Assembly (NCBI GenBank): GCA_013365365.1
Contig: JABVXU010000108.1
Span: 84,768 to 148,767 of the forward strand
Reading direction: 5' to 3'
Length of the DNA: 64,000 nt
Origin: Cruorifilaria tuberocauda
Taxonomy: Eukaryota > Nematoda > Chromadorea > Rhabditida > Onchocercidae
In this document: positions 12,778 through 26,200 of the stretch, piece after piece
Layout: each line of letters starts with the position of its first letter
Numbering within the stretch: position 1 is the stretch's first letter
The notes under the pieces: generated by a model
What the model was told of the DNA's origin: nothing
Database searches by the model: none
The model's input: only the letters and a program-made list of their open reading frames with translations
Made by a program: the position numbers and the translations under genes

Positions 12778-13468
12778 GGGTTATTTCCATAATTGTTGTC
12801 TCTGGGCTATTATGCATAATTCAATTTTGTTCTGGAAATGAAGTTGTTTCTTTGTTGAATCATTTCATTAGAAATATTTGAGACTTTTGTACTCTTATCT
12901 GCTGCAGTTATTGGGAGGATGTGAATAGATATCTACAAGCAGTTATGAATTTTTTTTCTTTTTGAATTCATCAGATTCTTATTGGTCCCCAAAAGTAGGA
13001 ACCCCTGAGTTTTCTGAGTTCTCGAAAGGGACTTCACACAGTTGGGATTTTCTAATTGAGAGAAAATCGTTTTGTACTGGTCTCGTTCAAAAAGCTGATT
13101 TTTCTAAAAAAATTTCTTGTTAACCACATAGTAGCAGTTTTCATGCCATAAAATTCAGTTTGCTTACGGCATATTTTTTACTTTGAATAATTTCTTCATT
13201 TTTTTATAATAAGAATAAATGCGGTCATACTTATTGCTTCATAGCATTGTATTTTAATATTAGCTTAAAAAAGGCGTTTTCCATTGTCGTGGTAAAGGTT
13301 GGCAATATATGTTACAAACGAAGTTAGATGGAGTGTTCAAGTTGGAATTAAAAGAGGGCCTAACACAGCTTTCCTCTCCCGTGTAGTGTTCTTCTTAGCA
13401 CCACGTCTCTTGTTTTAGATGGTGAATGAATTTCAACGAATAGTTAAGTGTATATTTTAAAAATACTT
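12778..13468. other. intergenic between SURF6 and the membrane-protein gene
   Basis: No exon is recognised. An AATAAA at 13214-13219 lies about 440 bases after the SURF6 stop and could be its polyadenylation signal. The start of the next gene has no clear leader acceptor close to its ATG. Confidence 0.45.
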
Positions 13469-15393
13469 ATGATGATGGCCTTTAGGATGGCATTTACATA
13501 TTTATTACTAATACTAATGATTAGCGAAATGGATTGCTATGACACAGTAGTATCGGATTTGAGTATACTTAAAGATGACATTCTGCAAATGAAAAGGGAG
13601 AATTTACGTCGTTTTAAACGAGTAAGTTTTAAATAGTAACTAATCACAGGAAATTGATTACCTGGCAATACTATGTCACAGGGTTAAATCTCCTATAGGA
13701 TCCATAAACAATTGTGTTTCCTACATGTGTATAGTAGACTGATTGTATAAAATTAAAAATCACGTATAACTAGCAAATAATTATTTCGAAAGTAAAAGGT
13801 GAAGCTTCCAACTTAAAATAATCGGTTTCAATCAAAATGTAATTCGTATTGAAGCGACCTTTTTGATTTAAATTAAAAAGAAAAGCAAACTTCATAAATT
13901 GAATTTATACCTTTAAAAGAGAATGGAATTCTTTTTCTCTTTTCTTCAGCTGTAAGTAATTGAGTTAATTAAGTTCTGAATTAATATAAGTATATAATAT
14001 AAGTTTGATTATATGAATTTTCATTTTCCATCAATACTTTAATCAAATCCACTGCCCACTTTCAGAAGTATGTTTTTAGAGGGCTTCAACAATTTTACAG
14101 TTCTAATTAATAATGTATCACATAAATGAAATAAATGATATGTTTTTGTTCAACTCAACTTTCTTGACAGGCTTCAAATGAGTATCGAGGATATAGTGAA
14201 TCACATTTTTATGGAATACAATCAAAGATAAACAATCAGTTTGCGGAATTTGTACTACAAGCAGCAACATTTGCAGCAAATGTACAGCGCGGTCGAGCTT
14301 TTTACTTTAATGTAGCAAAAACTTGCAAACTTATACGTCATCATATCATGTAAGATAATCAGTCTGAAATACAATATCTTTCAAACAACTAAGAGAAATG
14401 ATGATTTGAAATTGTAATCAAATTAATTGTTAAATTAATTCCAGTATTTTTCTAATAATACAAAAATTTCGAGAATCAAGTGCATTTCTTTGTTAAACAT
14501 TCTTAAAGTATCCATGAGCTTTTGATGTTTTAAAATATTTGTTAATGTTAATTATTAATGAGATGCTAATTGTAGTGCTTTCCATTTTATAATCTACACG
14601 ATCGCCGTTGTGATACCATCAATTTTCGGTCTTATTTTGGCAGCTTGTGTTTGGCGTTCACTTGTACAACAAATTGATGAAATTGTTATAGTATAATTTA
14701 TTGAAATTTTATTAAGTTTGATTTTAAGATATATTTAACTCCTACATTCTTTTCATGATACAAGAATTCTTTTTATTTTAGATTGACTTAAATTCTAGTA
14801 AACTCTCGTAGGTTCATTTTTGGAAAATCTTATAAATTTAACCAGGTAAACAAAAAAAGATGAATTATTTTTTTTTCAGCCTCCACCAGATGGAGTGGAA
14901 TTGCCACCGTTAACAAATAAACCACCAGGATTTTATGTACCGTTGCATCGTCGTCCAATAATTTATTTGCAACTTGCAAAAGAGAAATGCTTCGGGAAAA
15001 AGGGTTTATATGTAAGCTTTTACACTATTCCCATTATTATTCAAATATTTTAGCATAATTTTAAAGAATTAAGTAGGCGAAATTATGGTTTATCAGTATA
15101 GAATATGAATGATAAAAAGGACGATTAATTATTAATAGGATAACAAATTTTTTTTGCTAATTCATTTTAGCTCAAATTTTTACCAATTTTTAGCTCAAAT
15201 TACAAAAGTATATTTTTTATTTAAATGAAAAATAAGAAGTTTAGTGAAATTAATGAAAAATTTTGATTAACACAAATAATGTTTCTTTCGTATTCAATTT
15301 TACCCATTAATTAAAAAATTTTTCATTTATCAATTTGCTTTTCAGCATGAAAACATCTTGCGGCGACGAAAAAGAGTAATTGAAAAAAAGTAA
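13469..15393 (+). CDS. unrecognised single-pass membrane protein with signal peptide
   Basis: Five exons join in frame: 13469-13621, 14171-14349, 14576-14690, 14880-15011 and 15346-15393 (TAA), about 208 residues. I do not recognise a family. Residues 1-25 resemble a signal peptide (MMMAFRMAFTYLLLILMISE). An extracellular stretch of about 85 residues follows, with helical charged sequence and a lone cysteine before the membrane. A strong membrane segment spans about residues 112-137 (FHFIIYTIAVVIPSIFGLIL). The cytoplasmic tail of about 70 residues is proline-rich near the membrane (PPPDGVELPPL) and ends in a basic cluster (RRRKR). The predicted form is a type I membrane protein. The proline-rich tail could bind WW or SH3 domains, which is inference. 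All five junctions are in phase, so the gene itself is well supported. Confidence 0.75.
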
Positions 15394-15471
15394 AGATATT
15401 GTTGCAAAAGCGATGACAGGAGAGACTGTATTACGAAATATAATTAAAAAACTAACTCAATTTTGATTGGC

Positions 15472-15477
15472 AATAAA
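15472..15477 (+). terminator. polyadenylation signal of the membrane-protein gene
   Basis: AATAAA lies about 80 bases downstream of the stop codon at 15393, a normal distance for nematode 3' ends. Confidence 0.6.
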
Positions 15478-16385
15478 CTTTCAGCACCACTTTAAGGATT
15501 TCAAAACGTAACACCTGAAATTTTTTCCTGTTTCTTCGGTTATTAAAAACTGAGAATCTCGCATCACTTCACTTTATTGAACGACAGTAAGGCAGGTGAA
15601 GATATTTTTTGAGTGTATCTAAAGCTTTATCTATACCGAAGCTATATTTGAAACTAAATATTTCGCTGTATTTCTTCTAACCGAACAGTTGAGTAGGCGC
15701 GCAAACCAATTAGATTACTCAGTTATGAAAATTAAGTAGAAAATCTACGATAGAACATAACTTCAAAATTTTGCTGATCAATCAATCAAAAAATAAGTCT
15801 ATTGTGAGAAATTTATTTCAAAGAAGAAAAAAATTAGACATTTGAAAGTAAATGGAAAGACAAACGCGGTTAATGATTTAAGTAATATGAAGTTACCAGG
15901 CATTTCCAATTTTCCTTTTCTTTTTTTAAGACTATTTTTATGATAGAAATTCGTCAGAAATTCTTATAATCAGAAAATAAAACAAAGTAAAATTTAGACT
16001 GTAAATCAAAATCAACCCAAAATTATTAAATTACATTTTTGATTTGAGCACTGATACTTCTGGCTATTGATACTTCTTTCCAACAATGACATTCTTTTAT
16101 TATGCTTACTTATCACTGTGGATTTAAAAGAATTTCATCGTACAAATCACAGCATAATGAAAAGAGGAAATGAAGCTTCACTTGGAAAATGCTAATTTTG
16201 ATCAAAAGTAAAAATATGCCTGATTTTGATTTAATTTAATCTAAAAAACTTGAAATTTAAGCAATGATGGGTAATTGATTAATTAATAATTTGATCTATC
16301 GACGTTGTTCACCTAAATAACCAAGAAACGCTAGTTTGTAAAAACTTTTCCAAAAATGAAGTTTCATTTCAAGTTTAGCGAAGCT

Positions 16386-16391
16386 TTTATT
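16386..16391 (-). terminator. polyadenylation signal of hemicentin
   Basis: TTTATT on the + strand reads AATAAA on the minus strand, about 50 bases downstream of the hemicentin stop codon at 16441-16443. Confidence 0.6.
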
Positions 16392-16440
16392 TCAGTTGTT
16401 GTTAGCTTAGAAAAGTGTTTAACAAGTAAAGCTTATCTAA

Positions 16441-17281
16441 TTAAAAATCGTATTCAGAAACAGAAATGAAAACAATGAAATCATTTAGCAATTTGTCCGC
16501 TCGATAAGGCAGCTTTGAGATGCTTCGTATGGCGAGTTTATATGTTCCTGCTGCAAGCACACTTTCTGCATTTTGCAACGTTGCTCGACCATTTTTTGTC
16601 TAAATTTCAATAAATTTTAAAAGTTTCAAGAATTCTTTAAACTGAATATCAAATTTTTTTTACTCAGAAATTCCTATTTGTGGATCAATAATCATGGTCT
16701 AGCAAATTTTTAATACGGCTAGATAAGTTGGTAAGTGAACTGATAATTTCTTAATATAGCTGCCTATGAAGAAAAGTTAAATGTATGAAAGTTACTCGAA
16801 CATTTTAATCAAAACCGCTTCTGATGGAGTAGCCGCAATATAGTAATTAAAATTGCCTCAAACAGAGTAATCATTATTTGCTTACAAACACTAAGCAACA
16901 GGTGTAAGTTGATAAGAAGTTTTGGCTTACTTTCATCTTTGAAAATGTGCGATCACTGTTTTGGTAGAAAAGTCCTATAATAAGCTAATCCACTCGTGAA
17001 TCGAAGAAATAAACTAATTAAAATTATTCTATGATCATTTTATGACTTTATTTATTACCGGAAAAAAATAATTTAAGATTACATTAAAGATAAATGGGAT
17101 ATGTTTAGCGAATTTTGAAATTGATTTCATAATAAATCGCGTTCGATGAAGCACTCTCGACCGATGATCGTAAGCTGTCAAACGCAGTAATGGAGTTAAA
17201 GGTGGTATGTTCTTCGGTACTGATATCAGATATATTACAATAGGTAAGCTAGAACAATTCTGACAATTCGGTACACATTTC
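16441..17281 (-). CDS. him-4: hemicentin: fibulin-type C-terminal module exons
   Basis: Two exons, 17083-17281 and 16441-16599. The first begins with a short cysteine cluster (KCVPNCQNC) that closes the EGF array, then LPIVIYLISVP and LLRLTAYDHRSRVLHRTRF, the pattern of the fibulin C-terminal module. The second continues with AAGTYKLAIRSIS and ends DFIVFISVSEYDF, where family members end in a similar F/Y-V-S-x-Y-x-F tail. The donor at 17083 (GTAATC) was preferred over GTAATA at 17061 because it gives the usual module length; both are in phase. Confidence 0.85.
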
Positions 17282-20200
17282 CTGCAAGAGCGTTCCGGTC
17301 GCAACACTTTTCATATTCAAATTAATTAGCCTCATCTGGTGACTAAAAAAAATTTTCAGAAAAAGGGATTCCACGTCATATTTTTTGAATTACTTTAGAA
17401 ATTTTTTGAATCAGATGTTAAGCAAAATAGTCTCACTGATCCTCCAAACGGTAATTAGCTGGACATGGTGTCGCAAGGCATTCATAGCTTCCCAACTGAT
17501 TAAAACATAATTCATTCTCGGAACATGGATCATACAAGCATTCGTTTATATCTGTAACTTGATCATATTTCAATTTGGAAAGTACAGTTAAACTATCTTC
17601 ACCTAATTCTAATCCAGAAATTAGCATAATCTATATTTTCACAAAGGTAATTACATGAGCAGTGAGAAAAAAACTTAAATTATTGTAAAAATTATAGGAA
17701 ACATAAAATTAAATAGATTTTTAAATAGATTTGAACTAAATTTCAGCTAGTTGCAATAATAATTGATTAGAAATCTATAATTCTAATCTTTCGCTTTTAT
17801 TTATTTTAAAATAAAAAGTATAAAATAAGCGAAAGATAATAAAATATTAAAGAAGCTATAATCATTATTGTTACTTGAAGAAAAAATTTTTATAGTAAAT
17901 AAGTTTTATAAAATAAATTTACCGGTACAATTATTCTGTTCAACTTTGTAACCCGCGGGACATAAGCATTTATAACTGCCCTCAATATTTTCACATTCAT
18001 ATTTGCATGGCAAATTGAATACACATTCGTTAATATCTTAAAAATTGCAAAAATGAAATATCGTCTAAGCATGCGCAGAGAAAAATATGTTTGATAAATT
18101 TTTTTAAACAATTAGAACTGATAAGGTTTAAAAATTTTAACTATTTTTAAAATAATCATAATATAAGTATAAGGTCATTGCAAAAAAATTAGGCTTTGAT
18201 GAACATAAACATTTTTATTTCAATCCATATAAATCAAATAAGTATATAAATCAATACATATAAATCAAATAAGCAAGGATAGAACGCATGTATTGTTTAA
18301 TCTAATTTCTTTTATTCAATGAAAGTTAATACCTTGACAAGTAGCACCGATACGATAGTAACCTGGTTCACAAACGCTCCAATTTTCATCAAATCTAATT
18401 AATTTTAAATCAGTTAATCCTCCTGCTAACTCTGAAACATAAATATCAAGTAGCAAATAGTTGAACATAAAAAAGATAAGATAATATTGAGGAAATTAAT
18501 TTCTCACGTACCTTCACAATTACCACTATTATCAGTTGGGAAGCCCGTTGGACATATACAACTATATGAGCCTAAACGATTCAAACATTTCAAATTACCA
18601 CACAATGATTCTGCGCATTCGTCAATATCTGAAAATTTACTACGGTTAGTTAACTGCGCTTAAAATGTTATCTATAATAATTAATTTTTCATCAGTTTGG
18701 CAATAAATTGTAATCTCTTGATAACAAATTATAATTCCAAATATAAATCCCTCTCAAGAACTTTTGCAATTTCTCTCAAGCTGAATAATACTGTCTCAAA
18801 TTATTTTAAAACTTGAAAATTCTCATTTCTTAAAATATAAACTACAATGACAATATTATATAAAGTTTAAAAAATATCGCTATAAGTTATAATTTCATTT
18901 CAAGCTTACATTTACGGTTAATATTATTCGAAAAGAATGTGATTATTCACAACGATACCTTTGCAATGACCATTGGAGTCTCGAATGTATCCTTCAGCAC
19001 ATAATGACGTTTCACATAAGAAGCCACCTGCAAATTTATCATCCATACACGCCTGAATATATCACCCTTCCTATTCTTATTCGATCGTTTTTGAACACTG
19101 GATAGATTAAAAACTTATCACACACACACCTGGTCTATTGATACAGAGTACTCCGGCTGTACAGTTGTGCATGCCAAGGGCACATTCGTCTATATCTTCA
19201 CAATCACCTTGTGGAGCTGTTTTGAAACCAGGTGGACAACTGCGCTCGCATAAATAGTCTCCGATGGTATTGACACAATGTGCTTCTTCATGACAGATTT
19301 CCCGAACAAATTCACATTCATTTATGTCTGAATCGGTATCATGTCAAAATTATCAATTACAATGATTGCAAAGATAAATTTCTCCGTCATAGAAAACTTT
19401 ATTCAACTATATTTATCTCTTTCGTATTTGAAATAGCTATTTTTCAAACTCTCAAATAGTTTTATCAAATTATAAACATGAAAATAATTTTTAAAATTTA
19501 AAACACTAACCAACACATGAACCATCCGTAATATGATATCCAACCGGACAAATGCCTCGAATTGATTTACTCCTAGCCATGATGTTCAATTTAGCATTAC
19601 CGTATACTGCTTTCCGGAACACAAATTTAAATATGACAGATCTACCCAGACCGATATTCATCCCTTTCGATGTATCATAAACAATGCTCTCATTCCAGCT
19701 TAGCAAAATAATAAACAAAATTCAAATTTATGAAAACATTATATAATCTCAAAAATAACCATATCAGTCTCGTTTCTCTTACTTTTGTTTGTATTTCACA
19801 TTATTTCCTAAACTTCTTTTACTCGTATTTCAGATTTCAATATTTATATTACTATGCTACTATGTTTTTCATAGGAAAGATCAATAAAATCTCAACTATG
19901 TTGTTATTAGAAACGTAACTCACTAGAATGGTATATTTGCTTGATTTCCAACACGTAAAATTGCCAATCCATTGCCACGTATCATACCTGGTTCCTGTTC
20001 CACCATTTCCTCTTTAGCTTCATCTATCCATGAGTAAGTCTGAATTTAAATGAAACAAGTTAAGGTTAAAAATTTACTTAGCTTATTCATAATAATACTG
20101 AAGCATTCATTTTTTATTAAATTGCTAAAATATTTTATTAGAAAAAAATAATAGAAAAAATACTTTCATTTTTTTAATAATTCTTTTCCAGAAGTTTAGT

Positions 20201-23200
20201 GAAGTTATGATAATATCTTATTCGTCATCTAAACCCTATTTCAGGAATTTATTTTACTTACTTACTTTATTTATATTTTACTTTATTTATTATATTTACT
20301 TTTATTAATTTACATCACTTACTTTGAAGTAATTAAAGCAATACAAAATTTGACAACAAATTCCAATTGCTTTTCATCATTGTTATCTAAACTTACTTAC
20401 CTCATTGCTAAAATGAGGCATTTGTCCGTTGAAAACCATTTCAAATTGCGCATATCTGCCATTTAAGCCATATCCTTTCTGATAAACGCGCATCATTTCA
20501 CCACTTTCAAAACGATAATCAATGACACGATGAAATTCCACGTTTGTAAGTGGATTCTCCTGATTGGGATTGAAAGCTAACTGTGGTGAAGCTGACATTA
20601 TATAGCCAAGCAATGTTTCTCCTATAGTACCTAAATTAGCACCCAAAATCACAATCTTCTCTTGATCAACATATTACATCGCGATGGTTCGTTTTATTAC
20701 AATGATCATTTAAAAATTTCTTTTGTTTACTTTATTTGATCTTTGTATCATTTTTTGCTTTCATATATCCTTCATAGAAAGCTTATAATTAATTGTTCGA
20801 TATAGAAAAGCTATATAGAGAAGATTTAATTTTCAAAGTAATTAAGGTACTAAACATATAGAGTTATTCTATTTCACTGTGACATGAAATCAGCAGATCT
20901 GAATTTATCAAACCTTGAGCTCTGAATATGGTGCTAGTGTTCACTGTAATTACATTAGCTTCCATTTTAGGTTTTACACTGATAAACACCGTTTCACGCT
21001 TAAGTCTTTGACCATTTACGCTTCCTTTAACTTTGTTAATCACACCAACTAAACCTGCTAAAAAATTAAGGTTCAAAATTTGCAATTTAAAATGAGATAA
21101 TGAGTACGAGAATAAGTGATAGTGATTAATATTTAGCTCAAAATAAATCACTTTAAAGTGTAAAAAATAATATTGAGTTTATTTTAAACAATAATATGTC
21201 GGCAAAATGGCATCAAAAATATGAAAAAATATGATAAAACTTACTTCTTACAATCACTTTTACGTCATCATATGATTTTCCATATCGATTTGTTGCAATA
21301 CATTTGAATACAGCACGATCAGAAAATAACAGTTTTGTAATATGAAGAGAATTATTAGCCTAAAATATTTTACTTAACACAAGCAGAAAGTTAAAGTAAA
21401 ATTTAAAATTTATCTTCGTTACTTTCAATATAACATTACTTTTGTTATTTCCGATCACAACGGAAAGTCGAAATATTGAAAAGTTATCTTTAAAAATGCC
21501 TTTTGTTTCATTTAAATATTTCAATAAATATATTAAAAAAGATACAAGCATTCTTGTTCTGTTGCTATCCTTCAGTTTTACATCATTTTTCGTCCATTGA
21601 ACAATTGCTGTTAACGGATTCGACATTAATTTGCAATTTAAAATTAATGATTCGTTTAAGTTGACGTAGACTTGTTTAGGTGAGACTTGAACACGTGGTA
21701 CGTCATCTTGTATTTTTAAGAAGTTCATTTCAACAGTTTGTTTCTGATTTGCCGTATAGCATTGATAACCAAATAAGCTTGTCTAAAAAAAGTCTTTACA
21801 CAGTGTTATTAAATAACTTCCTACCTAAATGGTTTTTTATACAGCTGATGAACTTGGTGATTTTATTCCACTTGTCAATTAATTTATGGATAATGTAAAG
21901 ATTAATTTACTTCTAATCAAGCTTGGAGAAAACAGTTTATCTTTGCTGCCCATTATTCCACAAACTTGGCTCTTTGCAGTTGTTCTGGTCTATTTTTAAG
22001 GTGTTATCATAAATTTCATTCAAAATGGTGTTGCCAAATTGTTAAATCTTTACAAATAATTATCATTTTAAAAGAAATTATCTGTGGAGCACTAGCATAT
22101 TTTATCCTTAAACAATTTACTTCTTCAGTTCTCTATGATCGATTTAAAATTTAATAAACTTTGAGAAACAAATCAACTTCATTCATTGGAATTGAATTGC
22201 AGAATGTTGCTTATTCATCTACATATCCAATCAGTTAGTTTTCTCAAACTTTTTACTCAAGGAAAAAAGATTCAAATTAATTACCAAATTATTTTCGGTG
22301 ACATCATAAACGACAAGTGATCCGTTATGCAAAAGATTTACTGTTTCAGCAGAATTACTATTCAATTCTGTATTGAAAATTTTCCAAATCACATTTTTTG
22401 AAACTGTGCTGTTGAATATACAATTTAATATTGCGATTGAGCGTTTTTGAACCTCAAATTTTAGTTTAAATTTCACTAATTCTTCAAAATATCAAATTAA
22501 AATTTAAAACAAAGAGAAAGAGAATCGGTTTTTACTAATATTTTATTCAATTACTTCTAATTATATTAAAAATTAAAGTGCTCCTAATTGTGTTGAAAAT
22601 TAAATAATAAAAATTAAATTCTAATAAATTTGAAATTTAAGTGTCAAAAAACACAATGCAAATTAATTAAATTTTAAAGTATAAATAATATTTTAAATGA
22701 AATTTCCCACTGAAATTTTTTCATAAATTGATTGTTTGGATAAAACAGTTTACCTTTCCTGTAGATTGATCAAGAAATAAGGTAGCAATACTGGTAACAG
22801 AGCCAACAGTATTCTCTGCCAAACAAATATAATCACCCAAATCATTATTACTTTCAACTTTCACGCGTAATATCGAATGGCTGACGGATGATTGCGACTT
22901 ACCCGCTAAAAAGGCTCCGTTACGGATCCACGTGATATGTGGCTTAGGTTGACCGATCGCGCTGAAAATATCCGTCATCATAATATTTCCGTGATATGAA
23001 TTCAGGAAAATTTTCTACTGAATTCATTAATGCATGAATTTCTATTTCAATTTACTTTATATTAAATAAATTTTTGAGGAATTCTCAAAATCACAAAGAA
23101 TAAAGCTTGACATTAAGCTGGTGAATAATTTAGGAAAAAAAATATTTATCATTTATTTTCAATTCTTACATTTCTACATATAAATCATAGAAATAACCTG

Positions 23201-26200
23201 CAGTGAAGATTAGCAACAGTTCCTGGTAGAACTTTTTGTGTTCGTGGTGAACGTATAAATCTTGGCATAGCTAATGGAGCACGACGTAGTCCACGTAATT
23301 CAGGTAAACACCGTATCAATATTCCATTAGTACTATTTTGTGGAAGATCCTAGAAATAATTAGACAACTGAAAAGATCGTTTTATACTACATCAATATAA
23401 TTAGAATGAAAATTTTACTCTACTTTCGAGATTATTCAAATATAATGTTCAATAATCATTAAAACATTAAAATCTGTGCGATTGTTTTTATCATGATATA
23501 ATTTGAATGGACGAATAAACAAGATGATACCTGTACATCCTGCTTCCATGGTAATAAACTGTTGCCACCTTCAGGAACATCACCACGTGCTGGCACGTAT
23601 GTTGTCTTGATTGGTCGTCCAAATTGATCACATTCCACCCAAATCACTTTGTAATCTTTCTTTGAATCTAAAAAATAGATATTTTACAATTTCATTAGTT
23701 ATAAGTTAACAATCAGAAAGTGCATTTTATCAAATGCTTTTTAAATTTTAGAAAATTCATTTCACCGTTTATTTGAATATTTCTTTTTCAGCAAACCTAA
23801 CAAATATTTCAAATTCAGAAATTTATCACCAAAAAATCAAATTTTAATTTTGAAATCAAATTAAATGAAACGTTGATTTAAATGAACCAATAACGGTAAG
23901 CCGTCTTGATGCAATTACTTGACCAGCATTGCTTTTTGCAACACAATGATAAAAGCCATCATCTTCCGGTACCACATTTCTGATATGCAATGCTGTTCCG
24001 TAAATTTGATATCCTGAAATTCTTTACTTCGTTTTTTTCTTTCCAAAAAAATTTCAAATAAAAGCTTATTAATTTAAATATCAATTTTTGTGATGGAGTA
24101 ACTGATAAAGCTCTCACTCTTTTCATTCCCAATAATATCAACATTTGGCATTTTCATCCAAGATACAACAGGTTCTGGTACACCTGTTGTATTGCACGTT
24201 AAAATTACTGTCTCACCAATACTTGCGGTCATATTCAGTCGTTCAGGATAGATTTCCGGTGGAACTGTAATATCAAGCAAAAAATTAGTAGAAACATCTA
24301 TTAAATTATAATAATTATTATTAAAGATAAATTAAATTGAAAAATTAATTAATTAAATTCAATAAATAAAAATAAATTAAAAATTAAAGATTTTAAGAGA
24401 ATAATGAACAAACTTAAAACAACTAAATCGACATCCTTATAACTGGTACCAGCCCAATTCTCAGCTTTACATGTATAAACTCCGCCATTCTCACTTGATA
24501 CATTCGGAAAGAAAGCGGTAGATTTCAGTACATCCGTATAATCATCCAATGCTGCTATAATGCTAATTTCAATCAAACATTTCCTAATGATAGGTGAAAA
24601 CAAGTAACTGATAGTGACGAAGCTGATAATATAATACTATAATGATAATGTATTAACAAACTTTGTGATAATGCTTTATCATCCTTCAACCATGTGATAT
24701 GCGGTTTTGGTATACCAACCGCTTCACACCATAGTTCAGCTGGTTGACCACTTTTTACAACAATTCGCCGCGGTTTTTCAGTTATTCGTGGTGGAACTAA
24801 CATTAATCATTATTTCATATCATTATTAAGTAAAAAATCTTCATCTTTGCTAAAAAAACATTTCGTCTTCATCGTTGCGATAAGAATGATAATATAAGGA
24901 TTTTGGAATAATTTCAAATATATTTTCTTTAACTTTTTTAATTTAATAAAAATTGGATGAAAATTTTGTGGCAACTGACCGCCAACATAAAGTTGCTGTT
25001 GTTGCGTAGCATTGCCAGCAGCATTAATAGCAACACAACTGTATAAGCCTTCATCATGCAGCTTGGAATGATGTATTCTGAGTTGTGTTCGATCTGAGCT
25101 TAACTCTATGTTTGAATTCAATATCAGCGGTTTATCGTCCTAAAAATACTTTTCAGTGATAAGCTTTGCATGGAATATTTTGTCTATTGAGATTTAATAT
25201 TTATTAGATTTTATAGGACTGTAAAATAAATAATTTATTAATAATACACCTAAACTGCTTTTTTCTTTGCTTTTAATAATAATTTAAAAATAGCAAATAT
25301 CATTTTTTCAAAGTTTTAGCAAAATTTCAAAATATTCTTTAGAAAAATTAAAGAATCACAACTTCCATTTATGAATGTTCATGTTTAATATTTGAATAAA
25401 TTGGAAGCAATTCAAGCGATACCTTGTACCAATGAATTTCTGGAATGTCTCCTTCAATTTCACAAATTAGCAATGATGGATCACCCTCTGTTGCATTAAT
25501 TGTCTTAATACCTTCTTTTATCACAGTTGGTGGGCCTGAATTGCTCAAAGGTAATTTCATTAAGCTAATTAATGCAACTTGAAAAGTCATTTCAATATAA
25601 TTCAAATAATTATCTGAACAAGTTATCCCATTGTCAATCTATTTTGTATGTCATATTATATGATTATAAACTAGTTAGCTATTTAAACATTATAAACTTT
25701 AAGTACCATAAACTATTTAAGCAATTATTGTTATTTCATTGCATATAAGATAAGTATTGTGACAAAATTATAGAATACCAACTTTAAAATCATTTATTAT
25801 TTTGACGATTTAAAATTACTTACTTATTACTTTGACGACATATTCTTTGCTGTCTGAGCCAGCATTATTTTTTGCTATACATTTAAATATTAGCCTTGCT
25901 TGTTTCGGCGCTTTCTCAACAAACAAAGTACCATCCTCCGCTGAACACACAGTGAGATTATTGTTTGATTCTCTTTCCACTGATATATTTGCGAATTATT
26001 AATGACGCAAAAGAAGAAGGGAATGTCACGGAAGTGCTAAATACGTATGTGTTCATTCCCGCATTCGATCTAAGTAAGATATAATTGTAAGCTTGCTTTA
26101 AGACATAGTATAATACTTACAGTTTGAATATATTTTTTATCGATATCTAATCCTATATTTGAGTTCAAATCAAAACTCTAGCTTATTATTATCACTATTA

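Larger units (their letters stand above)
15394..16440. other. convergent intergenic region
   Basis: The region holds the 3' ends of two converging genes. AATAAA for the + strand membrane-protein gene is at 15472-15477, about 80 bases after its stop. AATAAA for hemicentin on the minus strand is at 16386-16391, about 50 bases after its stop. The remaining 900 bases show nothing further. Confidence 0.6.
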
